Positions 1-5,841 of a stretch of DNA of 9,047 nucleotides are shown one piece after another. Position 1 is the first letter of the stretch. Each line of letters opens with the position of its first letter. Below the pieces are notes generated by a model. The model was given only the letters and a program-made list of their open reading frames with translations, was not told where the DNA came from and searched no databases. The position numbers were made by a program, and so were the translations under genes. This DNA comes from Candidatus Raymondbacteria bacterium RIFOXYA2_FULL_49_16 (lineage in GTDB: Bacteria > Fibrobacterota > OXYB2-FULL-49-7 > XYB2-FULL-49-35): the NCBI GenBank assembly GCA_001789205.1, contig MFYT01000031.1:1-9047 (forward strand), written 5' to 3'.

Positions 1-89
1 TGGGCCGAGAACTGCCAAGCGGTATCTGTTTCATACGATTACGCACAAACAACGCTGTTGTGACTCAAAAAATCGCTATAATGCGATAA
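1..89 (+). CDS. C-terminal end of a secreted/surface protein with type A sorting-like tail (partial)
   Basis: Reading from base 3, an open frame runs to the TAA at 87-89 and gives 28 residues beginning G-R-E-L-P-S-G-I-C-F-I-R-L and ending K-I-A-I-M-R. The pattern of G-x-LPSGxYFxRL, then a polar turn, then a hydrophobic strand closing with a basic residue is typical of the last two strands of the FlgD-like Ig or type IX secretion 'type A' C-terminal sorting domain. A Cys stands where the family usually has Tyr. The other two forward frames are also open for a short distance but give no recognisable pattern. The rest of the protein lies outside the window, so its function is unknown. The family assignment rests on a short stretch and is an inference. 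Confidence 0.6.
   Translation, partial: GRELPSGICFIRLRTNNAVVTQKIAIMR
54..82 (+). promoter_or_regulatory. Candidate promoter for the leuA leader transcript
   Basis: A perfect -10 hexamer TATAAT lies at 77-82. Only weak -35 matches exist 16-17 bp upstream (GCTGTT at 54-59 or CTGTTG at 55-60). Transcription would begin near 89, just after the upstream stop codon, and give about 50 nt before the leader ORF at 139. The hexamer overlaps the last codons of the upstream gene, so it could be coincidental. A weaker alternative is TTGCTT (96-101), 17 bp, TATTTT (119-124), which would leave almost no untranslated leader. Confidence 0.35.
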
Positions 90-138
90 GAATATTTGCT
101 TTTAATTGCTGGAAAAAGTATTTTATTAAAGAATGTTT

Positions 139-237
139 ATGAAACGATCATCAAAAATGCAGTTTAAACACAATATAAGTGTTTATCAAAGAGCACTACT
201 TCGACTTATACGCCCCCGCGGAGGTGCGCAAGGGTAG
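139..237 (+). CDS. Putative leucine leader peptide upstream of leuA
   Basis: A 32-codon ORF starts at ATG 139 and ends at TAG 235-237. In-frame ATGs at 133 and 157 are alternative starts. Its C-terminal half reads Y-Q-R-A-L-L-R-L-I-R-P-R-G-G-A-Q-G. The codons CTA CTT CGA CTT ATA occupy 196-210, so three of four consecutive codons are Leu, followed by Ile. The stop lies just before two mutually exclusive RNA structures and about 120 nt before leuA. Leader peptides of known leu operons (LeuL of enterobacteria) share this design of a Leu-codon run followed by an Arg/Gly-rich tail. The ribosome binding site is weak: a purine stretch at 128-133 is 5 nt before ATG 139. The peptide probably has no function of its own; its translation would sense charged tRNA-Leu. 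The ORF is seen directly, and its role is inferred. Confidence 0.6.
   Translation: MKRSSKMQFKHNISVYQRALLRLIRPRGGAQG
165..185 (+). repeat. Perfect 7-7-7 inverted repeat inside the leader ORF
   Basis: TAAACAC at 165-171 is repeated in inverted form as GTGTTTA at 179-185 around a 7-nt A/T spacer. It lies inside the putative leader ORF, just before the Leu codons. In RNA it could form a small hairpin that pauses polymerase early in the leader. In DNA it could be an operator. No T-run follows, so it is not a terminator. Confidence 0.45.
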
Positions 238-283
238 GCCATACCTTTTTACAGTGAAAACAACCCGGCCCCCTTTCGCACCT
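222..283 (+). promoter_or_regulatory. Candidate antiterminator pairing of the leuA attenuator
   Basis: AGGTGCGCAAGGG (222-234) can pair with CCCTTTCGCACCT (271-283) at 12 of 13 positions, with a single C-T mismatch in the middle. This takes up bases 271-274, which form part of the 5' arm of the downstream terminator, so the two structures exclude each other. The upstream arm overlaps the last four sense codons and reaches the stop of the leader ORF, where a ribosome that finishes translation would cover it. A ribosome stalled at the Leu codons (196-207) would leave it free. That is the arrangement expected of classical ribosome-mediated attenuation. The pairing is read directly from the sequence; the regulatory behaviour is inferred. 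Confidence 0.55.
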
Positions 284-300
284 GCGTCAGGGGGCTTTTT
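268..300 (+). terminator. Intrinsic terminator (attenuator) before leuA
   Basis: GCCCCCT at 268-274 pairs perfectly with AGGGGGC at 289-295 and is followed at once by TTTTT (296-300). Inside the loop, CGC (277-279) can pair with GCG (284-286) and extend the stem. The T-run lies about 60 nt before leuA and points toward it, so it would stop transcripts entering the operon. GCCCCC at 212-217 can also pair with GGGGGC at 290-295, so an untranslated leader would fold into one long stem (212-234 with 271-295) that still ends in the T-run. It could in part serve the upstream gene, but its distance from that stop (about 180 nt) and its link to the leader ORF favour attenuation. Confidence 0.7.
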
Positions 301-346
301 GTTGGCTTTCACAAGCATGAAATGGCTATTTTAACGCATTGATTTC

Positions 347-353
347 AAAGGAG
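347..353 (+). promoter_or_regulatory. Ribosome binding site of leuA
   Basis: AAAGGAG lies 7 nt before the ATG at 361. It is the strongest Shine-Dalgarno match in the first part of the window and fixes the leuA start. Confidence 0.85.
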
Positions 354-360
354 AAGAACA

Positions 361-1920
361 ATGGATAAAAACAAAGTACTTATTTTCGATACAACCCTGC
401 GCGACGGCGAACAGGCGCTTCAGTCAAGCCTGTCGGTCAACGAGAAAATACAGATTGCGCAACAACTCACCCGCCTCAAGGTCGATATCATCGAAGCGGG
501 ATTCGCCATATCGTCGCCGGGCGACTTTCAGTCAATTAAGACCATTGCCGAAGAAGTGAAGGGACCGGTCATTTGCTCCCTGGCCCGTTGTGTCGACAAG
601 GACATTGAGGCCGCGGCCAAGGCGGTCAAACCGGCGGGGCGCGGCAGGGTCCATGTATTTATCGGGACCTCACGCATTCACCGGGAGAAAAAACTTCGCA
701 AGGGAGACGACGAAGTGCTGGCCATGGGCGTTGCCGCTGTCAAGTACGCGCGCAAACTCTGCGGCGATGTTGAATTCTCGTGCGAAGACACAGGGCGTAC
801 CGAGCTTTCGTATTTGTACCGTTTTGTCGAGGCAGTAATCAAGGCCGGGGCCGCAACGATCAACCTTCCCGACACCGTGGGGTACACAGTGCCCATGGAA
901 TTCAGGGGCATTATTTCCTCCGTGTTCGCCAATGTGCCAAATATTGACAAAGCAATCATATCGGTCCATTGCCACAACGATCTGGGCCTTGCCGTGGCCA
1001 ACTCCATCATGGCGGTTGAATGCGGCGTCCGCCAGGTCGAATGCACGATCAACGGCATTGGCGAGCGCGCGGGCAATTGCTCCCTCGAGGAAGTGGTAAT
1101 GATCCTGAAGACCCGGGAGAAGCTCCTGAAGCTCAATACGAACATAGCGGCAAAGGAGATCATGCGCACCAGCAGGCTGGTCAGCAGGCTCTGCAACATG
1201 CCCGTGCAGCCCAACAAGGCCATTGTGGGCTCAAACGCCTTTGCCCATTCGTCGGGTATTCATCAGGACGGCGTGCTCAAAGAGCAGACCACGTACGAGA
1301 TCATGAAACCGGGCTCTATCGGGCTGTCTGAAAACGTGCTCAATCTCACCAGCCGGAGCGGCCGCCATGTGATCAAGCACCGTCTGGCGCTGTTGGGCTA
1401 CAAGGAAAAAGAATACGATCTCGATACGGTATACCAGCGATTTCTGGCGCTTGCCGATAAAAAGGGACGCGTCTATGATGATGATCTTGAAGCGCTCATC
1501 GAACTGCCTCATGCTGAGGAGACCGATACCTTCAGGCTCACCTACCTGAATGTCACTTCAGGATCAAAAGTTGTGCCCACGGCAACGCTTCGAATAAGCG
1601 CCAAGGGCAAAACCATCCAGGAAGCGGCCACGGGCGACGGGCCTGTGCACGCGGTCTGCAGCGCCATTGACCGGGCAAGCGGTATGAACGTTAAAATGCT
1701 CGACTACAGGATCACCAGCCGCACGGGCGGCCGTGAAGCGTTGGGTGTAGTCGATATTCTCGCTGAATATGCGGATCACCGTATTCACGGGAGCGGATCG
1801 TCCACAGACATTATCGAGGCGTCGGCACTTGCGTATATCAACATCCTGAACAAGATCGTGCGTCTTCAGGAAGTCCGCAAGGCGCGGGCAAGCAGGAAAC
1901 AGCGCCAGAGAAAGGCATGA
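361..1920 (+). CDS. leuA: 2-isopropylmalate synthase
   Basis: Catalyses the first committed step of leucine synthesis in the cytoplasm: acetyl-CoA plus 2-oxoisovalerate gives 2-isopropylmalate. The 519 residues match the long bacterial LeuA form (E. coli about 523) along the whole length. The TIM-barrel catalytic domain holds DTTLRDGEQ (residues 10-18, with the metal ligand D15), the HCHND metal site (H203 and H205), GIGERAGN ending at N239, and HSSGIHQDG from H296. A linker follows, then the C-terminal LeuA allosteric domain (roughly residues 390-505) that usually binds leucine, including the segments GDGPVHAV and STDIIEASA. The extended similarity to E. coli LeuA, including the full regulatory domain, argues against citramalate or homocitrate synthase. 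An upstream attenuator probably adds transcriptional control by leucine. The stop overlaps the next start (ATGA). Confidence 0.95.
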   Translation: MDKNKVLIFDTTLRDGEQALQSSLSVNEKIQIAQQLTRLKVDIIEAGFAISSPGDFQSIKTIAEEVKGPVICSLARCVDKDIEAAAKAVKPAGRGRVHVFIGTSRIHREKKLRKGDDEVLAMGVAAVKYARKLCGDVEFSCEDTGRTELSYLYRFVEAVIKAGAATINLPDTVGYTVPMEFRGIISSVFANVPNIDKAIISVHCHNDLGLAVANSIMAVECGVRQVECTINGIGERAGNCSLEEVVMILKTREKLLKLNTNIAAKEIMRTSRLVSRLCNMPVQPNKAIVGSNAFAHSSGIHQDGVLKEQTTYEIMKPGSIGLSENVLNLTSRSGRHVIKHRLALLGYKEKEYDLDTVYQRFLALADKKGRVYDDDLEALIELPHAEETDTFRLTYLNVTSGSKVVPTATLRISAKGKTIQEAATGDGPVHAVCSAIDRASGMNVKMLDYRITSRTGGREALGVVDILAEYADHRIHGSGSSTDIIEASALAYINILNKIVRLQEVRKARASRKQRQRKA

Positions 1921-2465
1921 GACCGCTAAGTGACAGGGCTGCGGGCCTATGCTGCGCAGCCCTGCTTTTTGCCCTCTGTTTCTTCGATGGAACAGGGTGC
2001 ACTCCGGGTAAAAATACCGCCGCAAATCCCGCTCTTCCCGATCCCGGACCCGGTGATTCGGTGGATCTTGTTGTTGATTCAGTGACTATAAACGGCGTGC
2101 GTACAGACACGCTTTTTTGCGCTTTTGACAGCCTTACCTGCGACACGCTGGCACTGGTGCGCATCCATCTTTCCCAATGGCCCGTGATGAGGTACTCAGC
2201 CGCCTGCAACATGGTCGCCTTTGACAATAGCGGCAACAACCGCTACGAGTGTTATACCTGCGCGCAGCGCGCCCGGTGCAATGGCAGCGATAGCGTCGGA
2301 TCAGTGGCCATTGACAGCGGTGCGCTGAGCATCTCAGTCCGTTCGCTCATGATTGTGGGACTGGGCAGCGACACGGGTTCGTGCGCCATCCATCTTTCCG
2401 GGATGTTTGATGATACATTCCTCGATTCCATGGAACTCGACACTGTTATCCGTCTTTTCTGGTAA
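1917..2465 (+). CDS. Small Cys-rich exported protein, possibly a lipoprotein, function unknown
   Basis: I do not recognise this 182-residue protein. The N-terminus looks like an export signal: basic residues, then a hydrophobic stretch (about residues 9-23) and FFDGTGC ending at Cys28. That would be an imperfect lipobox, with Gly at -1 but no Leu at -3. The mature part has a Pro/Gly/Asp-rich linker, then an apparently beta-rich domain with seven more Cys, four of them in one cluster (C-N-M-V-A-F further on to C-Y-T-C and C-N-G), which suggests disulfides or a metal site. Its start overlaps the leuA stop by ATGA and it ends 7 nt before the ferredoxin subunit gene, so it is translationally coupled inside the operon. 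There is no independent promoter. Its base composition resembles that of its neighbours. Confidence 0.75.
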   Translation: MRPLSDRAAGLCCAALLFALCFFDGTGCTPGKNTAANPALPDPGPGDSVDLVVDSVTINGVRTDTLFCAFDSLTCDTLALVRIHLSQWPVMRYSAACNMVAFDNSGNNRYECYTCAQRARCNGSDSVGSVAIDSGALSISVRSLMIVGLGSDTGSCAIHLSGMFDDTFLDSMELDTVIRLFW

Positions 2466-2472
2466 ATCGTAT

Positions 2473-2703
2473 ATGAAAAAAAAGACGCGGTACAGCGTCC
2501 GGATCATCGCGGAACGGTGCAAGGGATGCATGTTTTGCGTCTCTTTTTGTCCCGCGGGCGTACTCGGCAGGGACGGCACGGCCAATGCCCGGGGATATCC
2601 GCTTCCCTGTATTGCGAGCGCGGCCGTCTGTACCGGGTGCGCATTGTGTCAAAAACTATGCCCCGATTTCGCCATTTTTATAGAAAGTAACCATGTGCGC
2701 TGA
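2473..2703 (+). CDS. korD: 2-oxoacid:ferredoxin oxidoreductase, delta (2[4Fe-4S] ferredoxin) subunit
   Basis: This 76-residue protein is a two-cluster ferredoxin. It has CxxCxxCxxxCP at C16, C19, C22, C26 and a second set at C53, C56, C59, C63, each followed by Pro. It would carry electrons between the beta-subunit cluster and external ferredoxin. The frame is also open upstream to 2353, but that stretch overlaps the preceding gene. ATG 2473 gives the usual delta-subunit length and follows the previous stop closely, so I chose it; no clear Shine-Dalgarno sequence is visible. It overlaps the alpha-subunit gene by 11 nt. The order delta-alpha-beta-gamma is the common korDABC arrangement. Substrate specificity cannot be read from this subunit. 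Confidence 0.9.
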   Translation: MKKKTRYSVRIIAERCKGCMFCVSFCPAGVLGRDGTANARGYPLPCIASAAVCTGCALCQKLCPDFAIFIESNHVR

Positions 2704-3853
2704 ACCATTGGCACTCCTGACCGGCGTCCATTTCATGGACGGGAACAGCGCCGTGTGCGAAGGCGCCATTGCCGCGGGCTGCCGGTTTGCTGCCGGATAT
2801 CCTATCACGCCTTCAACGGAAATTATGGAGCGGTTTGCCAGCCGCGTTCCCCGCCTAGGCGGGATATGCATTCAGATGGAGGACGAGTGCGCGTCAATCA
2901 TGGCGTGTATTGGCGCTGTGTGGGGTGGGGCCAAGGCCTTTACGGCCACATCAGGGCCGGGTTTCTCGCTTATGATGGAATCCATAGGCTATGCCGCCAT
3001 GACCGAGACGCCCCTCGTAGTCGTTAATGTGCAGCGGGCAGGTCCTTCGACTGGTCTGCCCACAATGCCGGCGCAGGCCGACATGCTGCAGGCGCGATGG
3101 GGATCGCATGGTGATTACCGGGTTATTGCACTTTGCCCGAACTCGCCCCAGGAATGCTTTGACCTTGCCATCAAGGCCTTTAATCTCGCTGAAACCTGGC
3201 GCGTGCCTGTACTAATCATGATGGACGAAGTGGTCGCGCACATGAGCGAACGGGTCGTTATTCCAACACTTTCCGAGATCGCGGTTGTGCAACGCAGGTA
3301 TACGCAGGTGCGGCCTGGCGAATATCAACCATACAGGCCCGCGGCCCGCGGCGTGCCCGAGATGGCGCCAGTGGGAAAGGGCTTTTTCATGCACGTAACG
3401 GGACTTACGCACGACGCCAAGGGATACCCGGCCATGGACCCGGAAACGCAGGATGCGCTGGTCAGGCGTTTTACGGCAAAAATCGATAGTAACGCTGACG
3501 ACATCATAGTATACGAAGAGGAGGAAATCGCTGACGCGGAGGTCGTGGTGGTGGCCTATGGTATCACCTCTCGCGCGGCAGCGGCGGCGGTAGAGGAGGC
3601 GCGGGCATTAGGTATCCCCGCGGGGTTGCTCAGACTGGTCACCGCGTGGCCGTTTCCAGAAAAAAAGGTCCGTGAATTGTCTGGCCGTGTCAAGGCGCTC
3701 ATCATGGTCGAGCTTAACCTAGGCCAGATGTTTCTCGAAATGGACCGGTGCGCAAAGGGCGGGGCGCAGAGCATATTCTTAGGGCACGCTGGCGGCTCCA
3801 TCCATCGGCCTGAAGCAATTCTCATGGCAATACAAAAGGCGGCGCAGCTATGA
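2693..3853 (+). CDS. korA: 2-oxoacid:ferredoxin oxidoreductase, alpha subunit (2-oxoglutarate type)
   Basis: The alpha subunit holds the pyrimidine-binding part of the thiamine-diphosphate site and much of the substrate pocket. The 386-residue protein has the family signatures in order: GNSAVCEGAIAAGC (17-30), YPITPSTEIME (36-46), the segment TSGPGFSLMMES, GPSTGLPTMPAQADM (117-131), and a C-terminal transketolase-C-like domain with VELNLGQMFLEMDR. The complex catalyses reversible oxidative decarboxylation of a 2-oxoacid with CoA and ferredoxin, for example 2-oxoglutarate to succinyl-CoA, and in reverse can fix CO2. The split four-gene form and the YPITPST/GPSTGLPT motifs are shared by 2-oxoglutarate (Kor) and branched-chain 2-oxoisovalerate (Vor) enzymes, so the substrate is open. 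Its position behind leuA makes the branched-chain option worth testing. The stop overlaps korB (ATGA). Confidence 0.88.
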   Translation: MCAEPLALLTGVHFMDGNSAVCEGAIAAGCRFAAGYPITPSTEIMERFASRVPRLGGICIQMEDECASIMACIGAVWGGAKAFTATSGPGFSLMMESIGYAAMTETPLVVVNVQRAGPSTGLPTMPAQADMLQARWGSHGDYRVIALCPNSPQECFDLAIKAFNLAETWRVPVLIMMDEVVAHMSERVVIPTLSEIAVVQRRYTQVRPGEYQPYRPAARGVPEMAPVGKGFFMHVTGLTHDAKGYPAMDPETQDALVRRFTAKIDSNADDIIVYEEEEIADAEVVVVAYGITSRAAAAAVEEARALGIPAGLLRLVTAWPFPEKKVRELSGRVKALIMVELNLGQMFLEMDRCAKGGAQSIFLGHAGGSIHRPEAILMAIQKAAQL

Positions 3854-4683
3854 ACAGCCACCCCTCCGATAGTTATCTCCGCACCGATCGTCTCCCGCAC
3901 CTCTGGTGCCCGGGATGCGGCATCGGCGCCACCATGAATTCGTTCGTCGAGGCTGTCAAGCTCAGCGGCATTTCCCGGAAGAGTCTTGCCGTGGTCTCCG
4001 GTATTGGCTGCTCAGGCAGGGTCGCCGGATACCTGAAGGCGGATTCGTTCCACACAACCCATGGCAGGGCAATCCCCTTTGCCACGGGTCTTGCGCTTGC
4101 CAATCCGGGGCTCCGCGTGGCCGTGTACAGCGGTGAAGGCGACCTTGTGGCCATTGGCGGCAACCATCTTCTCCACGCTGCGCGGAGAAATGTCAATATC
4201 ATGGTGGTCTGTATCAATAATTTTACCTATGGAATGACCGGCGGGCAGCTGGCGCCAACCACTCCTATTGGATCGATCACAGCCACCACTCCCTATGGAA
4301 GCACGGAAATGCCATGCAACCTTGTCAATCTTGCCGCCTCTGCCGGGGCCGTGTTTGTGGCCCGATGGACCGTTTTTCACGTACGACAACTTGCGTGTAC
4401 CATGGCCGAGGCGCTGGTGCGGCGCGGCTTCTCATTTATTGAGGTGCTTTCACCTTGTCCCACGCTCCACCTGCAGAGAAATAATCTTGGACATGGAGAA
4501 ACGGAAATGAGGTATTTTAAAGAGTACAGCAGGGTGGCGAACAATACCTCGCCCGTGGAGGCCGGACTCGATCGCAGGGACAGGAAAATTATTGTTGGTA
4601 CGTTTGTGAAACGGGAACGCGCCGTATTTTTTGATTCGCCGGACAGCGTTACACTGGTCCGGAAGAAAAAGGTCAAAGCATGA
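3850..4683 (+). CDS. korB: 2-oxoacid:ferredoxin oxidoreductase, beta subunit (ThDP and 4Fe-4S binding)
   Basis: This 277-residue catalytic subunit binds thiamine diphosphate and one [4Fe-4S] cluster. The ThDP motif is SGEGD (94-98) followed by AIGGNHLLHAARR and ending in NN (123-124), then YGMTGGQLAPTTP. CPGCG gives C20 and C23. C54 in GIGCSG and C203 in LSPCPT complete four Cys whose spacing fits the cluster ligands known from archaeal 2-oxoacid oxidoreductases (two close together, one about 31 residues later, one about 150 further). All catalytic motifs seem intact. One variation is GEGD where many homologues have GDGD. It overlaps korA and korC by ATGA at both ends, so the three subunits are translationally coupled and likely made in equal amounts. 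Confidence 0.9.
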   Translation: MNSHPSDSYLRTDRLPHLWCPGCGIGATMNSFVEAVKLSGISRKSLAVVSGIGCSGRVAGYLKADSFHTTHGRAIPFATGLALANPGLRVAVYSGEGDLVAIGGNHLLHAARRNVNIMVVCINNFTYGMTGGQLAPTTPIGSITATTPYGSTEMPCNLVNLAASAGAVFVARWTVFHVRQLACTMAEALVRRGFSFIEVLSPCPTLHLQRNNLGHGETEMRYFKEYSRVANNTSPVEAGLDRRDRKIIVGTFVKRERAVFFDSPDSVTLVRKKKVKA

Positions 4684-5315
4684 TACCTCCGCATACGCTC
4701 CCCGCACGCATTATCATCAGCGGTTTAGGCGGCCAGGGCGTCATCCTTGCCGGCTGCATACTTGGCAGGGCCGCTGCTCTGTACGAACGCACGGCAGCGA
4801 CCCTTACCCGGAGTTTTGGGCCAGCGGCCCGGGGCAGCGCCTGCAGCGCACAGCTTATCCTCGACGATACACTGGTCCACTATCCCTATGTTGACAAACC
4901 CCAGGTGCTGCTCGCGCTGTCGCAGCAGGCATTTGAGCAGTATGCGCCCTTGCTTGTTCCCGGAGGCGTGCTTATTATCGATGAACACCTGGTAAAGCCT
5001 CCAGCGGCCCTCTCGGGGATTTCCCTGTACGCGGTCCCGGCAACGCGATACGCGGAAGTCCTTGGCAATCGACAGGTGGCAAATAGCATTGTCGTAGGTT
5101 TCTTTGTCGCTGTGACCGGCCTTTTTGCCCGCGCGTCCGTGGAACGGGCGCTCAGGGAATCTGTTCCGCCAGGGACCATGGGACTCAATCTAAAAGCGTT
5201 TTCGTGCGGGTATTCCCATGCAATAAAAATGTATGGAGAACATCATACGTTCTCTGGCAGGTTTGAGGGGAAGGCCCGCGCTGTTCAAGGAAATAAACAA
5301 TTTAAAAATGCGTAA
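4680..5315 (+). CDS. korC: 2-oxoacid:ferredoxin oxidoreductase, gamma subunit
   Basis: This 211-residue protein matches the gamma (domain II) subunit that helps bind CoA. It opens with RIIISGLGGQGVILAG (residues 10-25), the Rossmann-like glycine motif of the family, followed by FGPAARGSACSAQLIL, which corresponds to the usual YGPExRGG segment. Then come VLLALSQQAFEQYAPLL and GGVLIIDEHLV. Its length is slightly above the usual 180-190 because of a C-terminal extension of about 25 mostly polar and basic residues. It overlaps the korB stop by ATGA, and the next gene begins 11 nt after its stop, so the operon continues. Confidence 0.88.
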   Translation: MIPPHTLPARIIISGLGGQGVILAGCILGRAAALYERTAATLTRSFGPAARGSACSAQLILDDTLVHYPYVDKPQVLLALSQQAFEQYAPLLVPGGVLIIDEHLVKPPAALSGISLYAVPATRYAEVLGNRQVANSIVVGFFVAVTGLFARASVERALRESVPPGTMGLNLKAFSCGYSHAIKMYGEHHTFSGRFEGKARAVQGNKQFKNA

Positions 5316-5326
5316 GGAGGGTTTTG

Positions 5327-5821
5327 ATGATACGTTTTCTATGTCTGATGATTGGCATCGTATTTTTTGCCCAGTGCGCGAAACAGGGCACAACAGGCGG
5401 CGCAAGCCAGGGGACCGCGGCCCGTACAGTGCTCATAGCAATGGGACACACCGAATACGAGGACAGCATGGCGAACCATATGCGTGCGGTGCTGGAACAG
5501 AGGCGGATCGTGGTCAAGGTAGTCAGCATCGATACAGTCGACATGGAGAACCCCGGAGTGTATGACGCCATTGTTATGATGCATGCCATCAAGGAAAACA
5601 TGATGAAACCCGAGGTCCAGAACTTTCTCCGTAACACACCCACGGGGCAGAAAGGGCCGTGGCCGTATGTCATTATCAGCACGGTATCGGGCCAGGACTG
5701 GATTTCAAGCGATTCACAACTGGACGGCGTGTCTGCGGCCACTCGGAATATGCAGGTGAAGAACGTGGCCACCCTTATTCTGGGCAGGGTCGACGCCATT
5801 TTGGAAGGAAGGTTTAAATAA
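5327..5821 (+). CDS. Flavodoxin-like small exported protein
   Basis: The start is ATG 5327, 6 nt after a strong AAGGAGG site (5314-5320); a TTG one codon earlier is less likely. The 164-residue product begins with a hydrophobic stretch ending F-F-A-Q-C at Cys17, an export signal with an atypical lipobox (Gln at -1). The rest alternates strands and helices in the flavodoxin manner: TVLIAMGHTEYEDSMANHM, then a second strand V-V-K-V-V-S-I-D, YDAIVMMHAIKE, and PYVIISTVSGQDW. It lacks the canonical T/S-x-TGNT phosphate loop. Residues 133-139 read DGVSAAT, similar to the D-x-(V/I)-S-G-A-T motif where FMN-binding-domain proteins attach FMN through Thr. It sits at the end of the oxidoreductase operon, so a redox role is plausible but not shown. 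Confidence 0.7.
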   Translation: MIRFLCLMIGIVFFAQCAKQGTTGGASQGTAARTVLIAMGHTEYEDSMANHMRAVLEQRRIVVKVVSIDTVDMENPGVYDAIVMMHAIKENMMKPEVQNFLRNTPTGQKGPWPYVIISTVSGQDWISSDSQLDGVSAATRNMQVKNVATLILGRVDAILEGRFK

Positions 5822-5841
5822 GGGTCGTCCAGTCTTAAGGC

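Noticed and set aside
49-61. ACAAC-GCT-GTTGT palindrome as a regulator site.
   Set aside because: It is short and inside the upstream coding sequence, so chance and coding constraint explain it well enough.
72-87. ATCGC-TATAAT-GCGAT, a perfect 5-bp inverted repeat framing the -10-like hexamer, which looks like an operator.
   Set aside because: It lies in the last codons of the upstream coding frame, is short, and has no good -35. I kept only the weak promoter candidate and made no operator claim.
225-250. T-box or c-di-GMP riboswitch in the leuA leader, suggested by GGGTAGGCCATACC and TGCGCAAGGG.
   Set aside because: The T-box core (GGGTGG-N-ACCGCG) is absent, and the second conserved strand of the c-di-GMP aptamer is missing. 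The leader ORF with competing hairpins explains the region better.
678-1223. Long minus-strand frame opposite leuA (181 codons) and similar antisense frames elsewhere.
   Set aside because: They mirror strongly conserved plus-strand genes, show no protein family pattern and have no ribosome binding site.
2353-2472. 40-residue N-terminal extension of the ferredoxin subunit.
   Set aside because: It overlaps the preceding gene in another frame and would be unlike any delta subunit; ATG 2473 gives the normal length.
2693-5315. Assignment of the complex as pyruvate:ferredoxin oxidoreductase.
   Set aside because: The alpha-subunit motifs YPITPSTEIME and GPSTGLPT and the delta-alpha-beta-gamma order fit the 2-oxoglutarate/2-oxoisovalerate branch better than the pyruvate enzyme.
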